Assembly (NCBI GenBank): GCA_900102115.1
Contig: FNAW01000006.1
Coordinates: forward strand, 1 to 64,000
From: Blastococcus fimeti
GTDB taxonomy: Bacteria; Actinomycetota; Actinomycetes; Mycobacteriales; Geodermatophilaceae
Length of the DNA: 64,000 bases
Direction of reading: 5' to 3'
Translations under genes and position numbers: made by a program
Part shown: positions 26,211 through 34,526 of the stretch, in pieces
How the letters are laid out: the number at the start of each line of letters is the position of its first letter
Position numbering within the stretch: position 1 is the first letter of the stretch
Notes under the pieces: model-generated
Seen by the model: the letters and a program-made list of their open reading frames with translations, nothing else
Told to the model about the DNA's origin: nothing
Database searches by the model: none

Positions 26211-28808
26211 TCACACGGTCGCGGGTTCGAGGACGAGGGTGCGCAGCCGCGCCGCGATCTCCTCCCGGACCGGAGCGCCGGAGAGCACGACACCGACCAT
26301 CGTCAGCGAGGTGTGCGTGTGCCCCCGGGCCGCGACGTGCTCGACCGGGACGCCCTCGGCACGCAGCGCCTCGGCGTAGGCGATGCCCTCGTCCCGCAGC
26401 GGGTCGAACTCGGCGGTCACCACGATCGCGGGCGGCAGGTCCGCCAGCCGGCCCCGCAGCGGCGAGGCGGCCGGGTCGGTGCGCCGCTCCTGATCGCAGT
26501 AGTGGTCCCAGAAGTACCGCATGACGCCGGCGGTCAGCACGTAGCCCTCGGCGTTCTCCCGGTAGGAGCCGGTGTCCATGGTCGCGTCGGTGACCGGCGT
26601 CAGCAGCAGCTGACCACGCAGGGCGGGGCCGCCCTCGTCCCGGGCCCGCTGGGCCACGACCGCCGCGAGGTTGGCGCCCGCGCTCCACCCGGCGACGACC
26701 AGCGCGTCGGGGATGCCGCCCAGCTCGATCGCGTGTGCGGCGACCCAGGTCAGCGCGGCCCAGGCGTCCTCGGCGGCCGCGGGGTAGCGGGCCTCCGGCC
26801 CGTGGCGGTAGTCCACCGACACCACGACGGCGTCGCTGCGCGCGCAGAGGTCCCGGCACAGCGGCTCGTCGGAGGCGGCATCCCCGATCACCCACCCGCC
26901 GCCGTGGAAGTACAGGACGACGGGGTGCGGTCCCGGGGATGCGGGGCGGAACAACCGGTAGGCCAGGTCGCCGGCCGGGCCGGGCAGGACGCCGTCGCGG
27001 ACCTCGCCGACCTCGGGCCCGAGCGGCCGGTCGGCGTTGATCGTGTCCATGAACTCCCGCAGCTGCACCGGGGGCAGGGACTCCAGCGGTGGCAGGCCCA
27101 GCTCCGCCATGGCCTCCAGCACCATGGCCACGTCGGGCTGCAGCCGGCGCACGACGCCGTCGGTGCACTGCTCGCCGTCCGGCCCGGTCATCCGGAAGCC
27201 CAGGTAGCTCCGCTCGCGCACCTCGTCGGCCACCGCCCGGTACCCGCCGACGCCACCGATGTAGGGGTAGAAGACGCGGGGCTTGCCCGGCACGTTCGCG
27301 CCCATGTACCAGGAGTTCGCGGTGGGGTGCAGCGTGAGCGCCGCGCAGTCGGCGACGTGCCGGTTCCACCCCTCCTCCGCCATCTGGGTCGGTTCGATCG
27401 TGGTCATCCCGCGGGCACGCAGGTCGGCCAGGCAGCCGGCCACCCAGTCGACGTGCTGCTCGATCGAGACGGCCATGTTCGACAGGACCGACGGGCTGCC
27501 GGGGCCGGTGATCGCGAAGAAGTTCGGGAAGCCCGCCGTCATCAGGCCCAGGTAGGTCGACGGGCCGTCGGCCCACTTCTCCTTCAGCGTCACCCCGTCG
27601 CGGCCGGTGACGTCCACGCCGACCAGCGCACCGGTCATGGCGTCGAACCCCGTGGCGTAGACGAGCGCGTCCACCTCGAAGGACTCCCCGGCGGTGTCGA
27701 TGCCGGTCTCGGTGATCGTGGCGATCGGCGTCCTCCGCAGATCGACCAGGCGCACGTGCGGGAGGTTGAACGTCGCGAAGTAGCCGCTGTCCAGGCAGGG
27801 CCGCTTGGTGCCGAAGTAGTGGTCCCGCGGGGACAGCGCCTCGGCCGTCCCCGGGTCGGTGACGATCGACCGGATCTTGTCGCGGATGAACTCGGCGACG
27901 ATCTCGTTGGACGCCGGGTCGGTGCCCTGGTCGGCGAAGACGCTCGTGATGACCTGCAGCTCGCCGGCCTCCCACGCGGTCTCGAGCCGCTGCCGTCGGA
28001 GGTCCTCCGGCGTCGTGACCCCCTTCAGCTCGGTGGCCTCGCCGGGGACGCCCATCCGGGACCACCGGGCCGCCTCCCGATAGGCGTCGCGGTCCGCGCG
28101 CAACTGGTCGACCCGCGCCGCCGGCGCCGGTCCGTTGTGCGCGGGGATGGAGAAGTTCGGCGTCCGCTGGAAGACGGTCAGCTGCGCCGCCTGCTGAGCG
28201 ATCAGCGGGATGGACTGGATCCCCGAGGAGCCGGTGCCGATGACGGCGACCCGGCGGCCGGTGAAGTCGACGCCCTCGTGCGGCCAGCGGCTGGTCAGGT
28301 ACACCTCCCCCCGGAAGCGGTCGGCCCCCTCGATCTCCGGCTCCTTCGGCACGGACAGGCAGCCGGTCGCCATCACGTAGTGGCGGCAGGTGACCGTCTC
28401 GCCGCCCGAGGTGTGCACCCGCCAGAGCTGCGCGGCGTCGTCCCACTCGGCGCCCTCGACCCGCGTGTCGAAGGTGAGGTCGCGGCGGAGGTCGTACCGG
28501 TCGGCCACGAACTGCAGGTAGCGGAGGATCTCCGGCTGGGTGGCGTACTTCTCCGACCAGATCCACTCCCGCTCGAGCTCCGGGTCGAAGCCGAGCGTGT
28601 AGTCGGTGGTGGGGATGTCGCACCGGGCGCCCGGATAGCGGTTCCAGTACCAGGTCCCGCCGACGTCACCCGCCTGCTCGAAGCCGCGCGCGGAGAAGCC
28701 CGCCTCGCGCAGTCGGTGCAGCAGCATCAGCCCGGCGAAGCCGGCCCCCACCACGACGACGTCGACCTGCGGCTCCTGGCGCGCGTCCCGTTCTGTTTCC
28801 TCGGCCAT
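26211..28808 (-). CDS. Baeyer-Villiger-type monooxygenase fused to HSL-family esterase
   Basis: This 865-residue protein joins two enzymes. Residues 1 to about 545 are a flavin monooxygenase with FAD motif GAGFAG near 21, GGTWYWNRYPGARCD, NADP motif GTGSSG near 192 and the late ATGFD. Residues about 590-865 are a hormone-sensitive-lipase-type alpha/beta hydrolase with the oxyanion HGGGW near 635, Ser709 in GWSAG, Asp802 and a His near 830. A ketone could be oxidised to an ester and then cleaved by the same chain. The Baeyer-Villiger fingerprint (FxGxxxHxxxW) has Leu171 where His is expected. The ATG at 28808 has a GAGGGGG ribosome site. Confidence 0.85.
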   Translation of the reverse strand: MAEETERDARQEPQVDVVVVGAGFAGLMLLHRLREAGFSARGFEQAGDVGGTWYWNRYPGARCDIPTTDYTLGFDPELEREWIWSEKYATQPEILRYLQFVADRYDLRRDLTFDTRVEGAEWDDAAQLWRVHTSGGETVTCRHYVMATGCLSVPKEPEIEGADRFRGEVYLTSRWPHEGVDFTGRRVAVIGTGSSGIQSIPLIAQQAAQLTVFQRTPNFSIPAHNGPAPAARVDQLRADRDAYREAARWSRMGVPGEATELKGVTTPEDLRRQRLETAWEAGELQVITSVFADQGTDPASNEIVAEFIRDKIRSIVTDPGTAEALSPRDHYFGTKRPCLDSGYFATFNLPHVRLVDLRRTPIATITETGIDTAGESFEVDALVYATGFDAMTGALVGVDVTGRDGVTLKEKWADGPSTYLGLMTAGFPNFFAITGPGSPSVLSNMAVSIEQHVDWVAGCLADLRARGMTTIEPTQMAEEGWNRHVADCAALTLHPTANSWYMGANVPGKPRVFYPYIGGVGGYRAVADEVRERSYLGFRMTGPDGEQCTDGVVRRLQPDVAMVLEAMAELGLPPLESLPPVQLREFMDTINADRPLGPEVGEVRDGVLPGPAGDLAYRLFRPASPGPHPVVLYFHGGGWVIGDAASDEPLCRDLCARSDAVVVSVDYRHGPEARYPAAAEDAWAALTWVAAHAIELGGIPDALVVAGWSAGANLAAVVAQRARDEGGPALRGQLLLTPVTDATMDTGSYRENAEGYVLTAGVMRYFWDHYCDQERRTDPAASPLRGRLADLPPAIVVTAEFDPLRDEGIAYAEALRAEGVPVEHVAARGHTHTSLTMVGVVLSGAPVREEIAARLRTLVLEPATV

Positions 28809-28954
28809 GCGGTCCCCCTCGGACTATGACGACGGTCACACCTGCACGGCTCTTTGTACCGGCCCGTGGGGCCGGTGAGGGTGCTTCGCGCCGATCAGTT
28901 CTCCGCCGCTCGTCGGTCGATCCCACGAGGAGGACCGGCGGAGGAGGGAACGCG

Positions 28955-30268
28955 ATGGCGGATCCAGAGGTGCTGCGCGAGGGCGACGACGGGTACGACG
29001 CCGCGCGGCGCGTGTGGAACGCGATGGTGGACCGCCGCCCCGCGTCGATCGTCCGCTGCCGGACGGCACCGGACGTCGCGGCCGCGATCGCGCTCGCCCG
29101 GACCGAGGACCTGGAGATCGGTGTCCGGTGCGGCGGGCACGGCATCGTCGGGCACGCCGTCCCGGACGGCGGGCTGATGATCGACCTCTCCCCCATGGGC
29201 GGTGTCCACGTCGATGCGCAGCAGCAGCGCGCACGGGTGCAGGGCGGCGCCCTGCTCGGGGCCCTCGACGCCGCCACCCAGCCGCACGGGCTGGCCACCA
29301 CCGCGGGCAACGTCTCGCACACCGGGGTCGGTGGCCTCACCCTCGGCGGCGGCATGGGGTGGCTCGCCCGGCAGCACGGGCTGGCCTGCGACAACCTGCT
29401 GTCCGCCGAGGTCGTCACCGCCGCGGGGGACGTCGTCCGGGCCTCCGCCGAGGAGAACGCCGAGCTGTTCTGGGGCCTGCGGGGCGGCGGCGGCAACTTC
29501 GGCGTGGTGACGGAGTTCGAGTTCCGGCTGCACCGCACCGGAACGCGGGCGCTGTCGGTCGAACTGGACTTCCCCGTGGCAGAGGCCATGACTCCGGCGA
29601 CCCGGTGGCGGGACCTCGGCGCGGACGCCCCACGGCCGGCGACCCTCACGGCCTCGGTCGCCGGCGGCGTGGCGACCCTCGGTCTGGTCTGGGTCGGCGA
29701 CCCCGACGAGGGCCGGCGGTACGCCCGCAGCCTGGATCCACTGGGCCACCCGATGGCCCGGCGCGACGTCGAGCTGAGCTACCTGGACCTGCAGCGGCGG
29801 GACGACGACCGCCAGGGGCACCGGCAGCGCCGCTACTGGAAGGGGCACTACCTCCCCGATCTCCCCGACGACGCGATCGCGGCACTGCTGGCCTCCGACC
29901 CCTCGTTCGCGGCGAGCCTGCAGGCCTACGGCGGCGCGATCGCCGACGTCCCCGACGACGCGACCGCGTTCGGCCACCGGTCCGCGGCCTTCGAGTACGT
30001 CGGCGCCGCCCGTTGGACCGACCCGGCCGAGGACGACGCCCGCCTGGCCACGGCCCGGCGCAGCGCGGCGGCGCTGGCGCCCTACGCCAGCGGCGTCTAC
30101 GTCAACGCGCTCTCCGACGACGGCGCGGACGGGCTCCGCCGCGCCTACCCGCGGGCCGCGCTGGCCCGCCTCACCGCGCTGAAGGACGCCGTCGACCCCG
30201 GTAACGCCTTCCACCTGAACCACAACGTCGCGCCCAGCTCGGCCGGGACGGTCCTCCGCGCGACCTGA
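28955..30268 (+). CDS. BBE-type FAD-dependent oxidoreductase
   Basis: A 437-residue berberine-bridge-enzyme-like oxidase with a PCMH FAD domain: RCGGHGIVGHAV near residue 57 carries the His that usually binds FAD covalently, followed by GGLTLGGGMGWL and GGGGNFGVVTEFEF. The second covalent anchor, the Cys of bicovalent members, is replaced in the NVSHTGVGG stretch, so monocovalent FAD is expected. The BBE tail (VDPGNAFHLNHN) is present. It oxidises alcohols, sugars or amines with O2; the substrate is unknown. The start at 28955 is set by a GGAGGAGGG ribosome site. It diverges from the monooxygenase-esterase. Confidence 0.85.
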   Translation: MADPEVLREGDDGYDAARRVWNAMVDRRPASIVRCRTAPDVAAAIALARTEDLEIGVRCGGHGIVGHAVPDGGLMIDLSPMGGVHVDAQQQRARVQGGALLGALDAATQPHGLATTAGNVSHTGVGGLTLGGGMGWLARQHGLACDNLLSAEVVTAAGDVVRASAEENAELFWGLRGGGGNFGVVTEFEFRLHRTGTRALSVELDFPVAEAMTPATRWRDLGADAPRPATLTASVAGGVATLGLVWVGDPDEGRRYARSLDPLGHPMARRDVELSYLDLQRRDDDRQGHRQRRYWKGHYLPDLPDDAIAALLASDPSFAASLQAYGGAIADVPDDATAFGHRSAAFEYVGAARWTDPAEDDARLATARRSAAALAPYASGVYVNALSDDGADGLRRAYPRAALARLTALKDAVDPGNAFHLNHNVAPSSAGTVLRAT

Positions 30269-30299
30269 CGCTCACCGGGCGGACGCCGGCCCCGCTGCC

Positions 30300-30305
30300 T
30301 ACGGT
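30300..30305 (+). promoter_or_regulatory. Leaderless -10 box of the zinc-ribbon gene
   Basis: TACGGT, 6 nt before the ATG at 30312, with no ribosome site. Confidence 0.5.
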
Positions 30306-30311
30306 GACCGG

Positions 30312-30515
30312 ATGTTCTTCCTCTTCGGCTTCGGCAGCAAGGAGCGGGTGCTCGGCCCCGGAGAGGTCCGCACCTGTCCGAACTGCGCGAACACCACGAC
30401 CTGGACGCGGGTGCGCGTGGTCAAGCAGGTCACCGTCTTCTTCCTGCCGATCGCCCGGTGGGGACGACGACAGCTGGAGATCTGCGGCATCTGCGGCACC
30501 GCCGTCGAGGTCTGA
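30312..30515 (+). CDS. Small zinc-ribbon protein
   Basis: A 67-residue protein with CPNC near residues 22-25 and CGIC near 58-61, giving a four-Cys zinc ribbon split by an amphipathic, partly hydrophobic loop (VTVFFLPIARWGRR). The N-terminus MFFLFGFGSKE is conserved in look with zinc-ribbon-domain proteins of actinobacteria. Function unknown. It has its own leaderless -10 box, so it is not merely a tail of the upstream oxidase gene. Confidence 0.7.
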   Translation: MFFLFGFGSKERVLGPGEVRTCPNCANTTTWTRVRVVKQVTVFFLPIARWGRRQLEICGICGTAVEV

Positions 30516-30534
30516 GCCGGGCGCTGCGCGGCCG

Positions 30535-30942
30535 TCAGCCGCCGGCGGCCAGGGTGCGGCCCATCTGCTCGTGGACGGCGTTGATCGCCTGCAGCGGCCG
30601 CAGCATCACGCGGAACTCGACGATCCGGCCGGCGTCGTCGCACCGGATGATGTCGACGCCGTTGACGTACTTGCCCTCGACGCTCGTCTCGAACTCGAGC
30701 ACCGCGGTGTCGCCGGCGAGCACCTCCTTCGTGTAGCGGAAGGTGCCTCCCTCCCCGCCGGCCAGCGTTCCTGCCGCGGCCCGGAGGTACTGCGTCGTGA
30801 CGGCCTTCCCGCGCTGGGGCGTGTAGACCACCGGCGAGTAGAAGACGACGTCGTCGGCGAGCAGCTGGTCCAGGCCGTCGGGCAGCTCGCCGTCCATGTA
30901 CCGGTGCCACCGGGCGATCACGTCGTCGATCCCCTGAGCCAT
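30535..30942 (-). CDS. SnoaL/NTF2-like protein
   Basis: A 135-residue NTF2-fold protein: an N-terminal helix with WHRYMDGELPDGLDQLLADDVVFYSP, then the KAVTTQYL helix, and strands ending in FRVMLRP. The fold covers ketosteroid-isomerase-like enzymes, hydratases and pure binding proteins; active-site residues cannot be assigned. A GAGGAGG ribosome site precedes the ATG at 30942. It converges with the zinc-ribbon gene. Confidence 0.75.
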   Translation of the reverse strand: MAQGIDDVIARWHRYMDGELPDGLDQLLADDVVFYSPVVYTPQRGKAVTTQYLRAAAGTLAGGEGGTFRYTKEVLAGDTAVLEFETSVEGKYVNGVDIIRCDDAGRIVEFRVMLRPLQAINAVHEQMGRTLAAGG

Positions 30943-31018
30943 CGCGGATCCTCCTCGGTCGTGGGGCGCGGTCGCGCCCCGCGACGGATCCTGCCCTGAC
31001 CGGCGCTCCCCGGACGCA

Positions 31019-31055
31019 GCGACGGCCCTCCCGGGAGTTCCGGGAGGGCCGTCGC
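31019..31055. terminator. Terminator downstream of the DHA2 exporter
   Basis: A perfect 16-bp stem (31019-31034 with 31040-31055) with a 5-nt GAGTT loop, about 20 nt past the stop of the minus-strand exporter at 31077. Confidence 0.8.
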
Positions 31056-31076
31056 CGTGGCGTGCTGGTGGGTGGG

Positions 31077-32573
31077 TCAGTGCATCAGGACCGGGGCCGG
31101 CACCGCGCCGTCCTCGTCGTCGTCGTCGAGGAGGTGCGAGACCTCCTTCTTCCGCGGCAGGAAGGCGACCGGGACCAGGGCCAGGAGGATCAGCACGAAC
31201 GCGATGGTGAACGTCGTCCCGAATCCGTCGGCCAGGAACTCCAGCGGCGCGACCCCCTCGGGGATGGCCGAGGTGAGCTGGTTGGTCAGGACGACCGACA
31301 GCACGGCGGTACCGATGGAGCCACCGATCTGCTGGACGATGTTGACCAGCGTCGAGCCGCGGGCGACCTCGGAGTTGGTCAGCGACTTCAGCGCCGACGT
31401 CATGATCGGCATCATCGTGCCGCCCATGCCGAGGCCCATCACGAACAGCGCGCCGCACAGCACCAGGTAGGGCGTGTCGGCGCCGACCTGCGTGAACACG
31501 AAGAAGCCGCTCGCCATCACCAGCAGGGCCACCGGCACCGTGCGGCCGATCGGCACCTTGTCGGCGAGGATTCCGGCGATCGGCATCGTCACCATGGCGC
31601 CCAGACCCTGCGGGGCGATCAGCAGACCGGCCATCAGCGTGGTCTCACCGCGCACCTGCAGGAAGTACGACGGGAAGAGCAGGCCCGCCCCCATGAACGC
31701 GATCACGAAGACGAACATCGCGACCGTGGCGATGGTCAGCCGGCGGTTCCGGAACAGCCGCAGGTCGATGAGCGGCTTGTCCGTCCGCAGTGCGTGGAGG
31801 ACGAAGGCCAGGATCAGCAGGACGCCGATCGTCGCCGACACCCACACCCGCGGGCCGAACGACGCTCCCTCGCCGCCCTCGGCGATCGAGGAGACGCCGA
31901 ACAGGAACAGCGCCAGGCCGGGCGAGAGCAGCAGCATGCCCAGGAAGTCGAAGCGCTCGGTCGGGCTCGGCTGGTCCTTCGGCAGCACCCGGTACGAGTA
32001 CGCGAGGGCAGCGAGGCCGATCGGCAGGTTGATCAGGAAGATCCAGTGCCACGACGCGATGTCGATGAGCCAGCCACCCAGGATCGGGCCCGAGATCGGG
32101 CCGAGCAGCATGGGGATGCCGAGCACGGCCATGAGCCGGCCGATGCGGTCGGGGCCTGCCGCGCGGGTCAGGATCGTCATGCCCAGCGGCATCAGCATGC
32201 CGCCGCCGAGGCCCTGCAGGACGCGGAAGGCGACCAGCATCTCGATCGACGTCGCCATCGCGCAGAGCACGGATCCGGCGGTGAAGAGGAACAGCGCCGC
32301 GAGGTAGAGCCGCTTCGTGCCGAAGCGGTCGGCGGCCCACCCGGTGAGCGGGATGACGGTGGCCAGCGCCAGCGTGTACGCCGTCATGGTCCACGCGACC
32401 GTCGCGTAGGTGGCCTCGAAGGCGTCCTGGAAGGTGGGCAGCGCGACGCTGACCACGGTGATGTCGAGGATCGACATGATGGCGCCGAGGACGACGACGC
32501 CGGCGATCTTGAGCACGGCCCCGTCGATCTTCTCGGGATAGGCCTGCTCGGCCGGCGGGGCGTGGGCAGTCAC
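31077..32573 (-). CDS. DHA2-family MFS multidrug exporter (EmrB/QacA type)
   Basis: A 498-residue, 14-helix drug:H+ antiporter. TM1 ends in LDITVVSVALP, the motif-D1 sequence of the DHA2 group; motif A reads GWAADRFGTKRLY; motif C (GPILGGWL) lies in TM5. These identify an exporter of the EmrB/QacA class for hydrophobic drugs or dyes. The C-terminus carries an acidic DDDDEDG tail. The GTG at 32573 has an AGGAGA ribosome site. A TetR regulator is divergently encoded across a 304-nt gap, the usual arrangement for a repressed pump. Confidence 0.9.
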   Translation of the reverse strand: MTAHAPPAEQAYPEKIDGAVLKIAGVVVLGAIMSILDITVVSVALPTFQDAFEATYATVAWTMTAYTLALATVIPLTGWAADRFGTKRLYLAALFLFTAGSVLCAMATSIEMLVAFRVLQGLGGGMLMPLGMTILTRAAGPDRIGRLMAVLGIPMLLGPISGPILGGWLIDIASWHWIFLINLPIGLAALAYSYRVLPKDQPSPTERFDFLGMLLLSPGLALFLFGVSSIAEGGEGASFGPRVWVSATIGVLLILAFVLHALRTDKPLIDLRLFRNRRLTIATVAMFVFVIAFMGAGLLFPSYFLQVRGETTLMAGLLIAPQGLGAMVTMPIAGILADKVPIGRTVPVALLVMASGFFVFTQVGADTPYLVLCGALFVMGLGMGGTMMPIMTSALKSLTNSEVARGSTLVNIVQQIGGSIGTAVLSVVLTNQLTSAIPEGVAPLEFLADGFGTTFTIAFVLILLALVPVAFLPRKKEVSHLLDDDDEDGAVPAPVLMH

Positions 32574-32877
32574 GAAGGGTTCTCCTGGTTCGTGCGGAGG
32601 CGGACGGAGCCGCCCGCGGGGTGTGCCTGGGTGCGGTGCACCGGATCGCACTGCGCCCGGGACGGGGCGTGCGGGTGGGCTCGTCGGTGAGCGCCGCCGG
32701 CGCGGACGTGCTGCGCCGCGAGCACCGGCCGATCGGCGTCGAGGGGACGTCCTAGCGGCCGCCGGTCGGGCTGGGCACCGGAGGACTCTATCGCCCGGGC
32801 CGGTCCCGATCATGTGAATTACCAGGCAACTCGCGATGACGGTTCGTCGCCGGCCCGTCCGCCGTAGCCTCTTCCGG
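32574..32877. other. 304-nt divergent control region
   Basis: This gap separates the DHA2 exporter (left, minus) from the TetR gene (right, plus). It is unusually long for the window and contains its most AT-rich patch (about 32806-32832). On the minus strand TAGAGT (32785-32790) is a possible -10 box, which would leave a leader of about 200 nt before the exporter. On the plus strand TAGCCT (32865-32870) serves the TetR gene. I found no convincing operator palindrome here. Confidence 0.4.
32865..32870 (+). promoter_or_regulatory. Leaderless -10 box of the TetR gene
   Basis: TAGCCT, 7 nt before the in-frame GTG at 32878, with no ribosome site. This fixes the start 14 codons inside the longest open frame. 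Confidence 0.55.
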
Positions 32878-33471
32878 GTGCACGCGGTCCCGGCTCCCGG
32901 CAGCGCCCCCTGGTGGCGCCGGCACGAGGAACGGCTGGCCCGTCGGCGGCCGCACACCGACGGCCTGACGCTGGAGGTCGTGCTGACCGAGGCGCTGGCG
33001 CTGGTCGACGCCGAGGGGATGGACGCGCTCACCGTGCGGGCGCTGGCGACCCGGCTGGGCACCGGCAGCTCCACGCTCTACCGGCACGTCGCCAGCCGGG
33101 AGGAACTGCTCGTGCTGCTCGTGGACGCGGTGCTCGGCGAGGTGCGGCTGCCCGACCCGGGGCTGCCGGGCCGGGAGCGCGTCGAGCAGCTGTCGACCGA
33201 GCTCCGCCGCGTGCTGCGCAGCCATCCCCACGTCGTGCCCGCGCTCAGCGGATCACCGATCCTCGGCCCCAACGCGATGCGGGCCTCGGCCTGCGGGCTG
33301 GACAACCTGCTCGCCGCCGGGCACCCCCCGGAGCGGGCGCGCACCGCCTACCTGGCGCTGCTGGACTACGTCCTCGGCTCGGTCGCCTTCGACGCCGCCG
33401 CGGACTCCGGCAGCGATGACGTCTTCGCCTTCGGGCTCGCGATGTTCCTGGACGGTCTCGAGAGGGGCTGA
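32878..33471 (+). CDS. TetR-family transcriptional regulator
   Basis: A 197-residue repressor. The helix-turn-helix spans about residues 31-78 (ALALVDAEGMDALTVRALA, then TGSSTLYRHVASREELL). The C-terminal ligand domain is Ala- and Leu-rich with a late LLDYVLGSVAF helix. The N-terminus has a Trp/Arg-rich extension of about 25 residues. It is divergent from a DHA2 pump and directly upstream of a three-gene metabolic cassette. The only clear operator-like palindrome lies on the cassette side, 6 nt after its stop. Confidence 0.85.
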   Translation: MHAVPAPGSAPWWRRHEERLARRRPHTDGLTLEVVLTEALALVDAEGMDALTVRALATRLGTGSSTLYRHVASREELLVLLVDAVLGEVRLPDPGLPGRERVEQLSTELRRVLRSHPHVVPALSGSPILGPNAMRASACGLDNLLAAGHPPERARTAYLALLDYVLGSVAFDAAADSGSDDVFAFGLAMFLDGLERG

Positions 33472-33497
33472 CAGTTGCGAGCATTGCTCGCTAGTGT
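33468..33497 (+). promoter_or_regulatory. Cassette promoter with embedded TetR-type operator
   Basis: CTGACA (33468-33473), an 18-bp spacer and TAGTGT (33492-33497) make a good vegetative promoter that overlaps the TetR stop codon. The spacer contains the perfect palindrome GCGAGC-ATT-GCTCGC (33477-33491). A repressor bound there would block polymerase directly. The assigned ligand, the TetR protein encoded just upstream, is inference. Confidence 0.6.
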
Positions 33498-33524
33498 TCC
33501 GGGTCACATCCCCTTGGAGGCACC

Positions 33525-34526
33525 GTGGCCCGACCGACCCCAGCCGACGAGCAGCTCATCCACCAGCTGCCCGAGCTCCTGCCGGCGGTGGCGACGCCGC
33601 ACCCGCACTGGCGGGAGAGCCACTTCTTCGACATCCACGACCCGTCCGGCACCGGCGACGCCGTCTTCTTCACCATGGCCGTGCGCCCCGCGCAGGACAA
33701 GATGGACAGCCTGCAGATGGGCCGGATCGCCGGTCAGCCGGTGATGCACGGCAGTGCCCGTCCGCTGGGCGAGGACCCGCAGACCCCCGAGGTCCCGGGC
33801 GCCCGGGTCGAGATCGTGAAGCCGTGGCAGGAGGTCCGGATCTGGGCCGACCCCGAGGTGGGCCCGATCGGGGTCGACGCCGTCTTCACCGCCCGCACGC
33901 AGGCCTACGGCCTCCGCCGCGGCACGATGCGCGCGACCGACGGCATCGTCTGGGACCAGAGCCACATCCTGCAGTCCGGCACCTGGTCGGGCACGTACAC
34001 CGTCGACGGCGTGCGGCACAGCATCGACGGGTGGGTCGGTCAGCGGGACCACTCGTGGGGTGTGCGCGACCACGGCCGCTGCCCGCTGTGGATCTGGTTC
34101 CAGATCCAGCTCGAGGACGGGATGCTCGGCGTCTGGCACTGGGAGCTCGCCAACGGCGCCCCGATCTACACCGACGGCTGCTGGGCCGCCGCCGACGGCA
34201 GCGACCCGGTGCCGGTGGTCGGCTTCAGCTACGACGTCGACTGGCGCGACGCCGACGGAGCCGTCGTGGACTACGGGAAGAACGGCGAGCAGGTGGCCGG
34301 GATCGCGGGCGGCTGCCGGTTCGTGCTCGCCGACGGCCGGACGATCGACGTGGAGGCCGAGGGAGACTTCGTGCGGCCGTACGAGCCGTTCCACCGCGGC
34401 GGGCTCAACGTCGTCCGGGTTCGCACGGGGGACGGCCGGAGCGGCACGGCCGTCTACGAGGTGACCGGCGCCCGCCACCACCGCTTCTTCCCCGACACCG
34501 ACGTGCCCGGGATCCTGCCGTGCTGA
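33525..34526 (+). CDS. CrtC/AttH-like lipocalin-fold protein (DUF7064/7065 type)
   Basis: A 333-residue protein of the hydroxyneurosporene-synthase/AttH-like double-lipocalin fold, in the DUF7064/7065 style: an early HWRESHFFDIHDP segment, a central VGQRDHSWGVRDHG motif and a late TGARHHRFFPDTD. CrtC relatives hydrate isoprenoid double bonds, but most members are uncharacterised. The GTG at 33525 follows a GGAGG ribosome site. Its stop overlaps the next gene's start by 7 nt, so it is coupled to a small-molecule kinase. Confidence 0.65.
   Translation: MARPTPADEQLIHQLPELLPAVATPHPHWRESHFFDIHDPSGTGDAVFFTMAVRPAQDKMDSLQMGRIAGQPVMHGSARPLGEDPQTPEVPGARVEIVKPWQEVRIWADPEVGPIGVDAVFTARTQAYGLRRGTMRATDGIVWDQSHILQSGTWSGTYTVDGVRHSIDGWVGQRDHSWGVRDHGRCPLWIWFQIQLEDGMLGVWHWELANGAPIYTDGCWAAADGSDPVPVVGFSYDVDWRDADGAVVDYGKNGEQVAGIAGGCRFVLADGRTIDVEAEGDFVRPYEPFHRGGLNVVRVRTGDGRSGTAVYEVTGARHHRFFPDTDVPGILPC

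Noticed and set aside
23908..28829. Long frames of about 1500-1600 residues on both strands across the MMPL and monooxygenase region
   Set aside because: They are shadows of the two real genes; high GC removes stop codons. Residue composition is not protein-like except in the real frames.
28827..28838. TGAC-N4-GTCA repeat beside the -10-like CATAGT of the monooxygenase-esterase gene
   Set aside because: Short 4-bp arms are expected often by chance; no second copy or symmetric extension was found.
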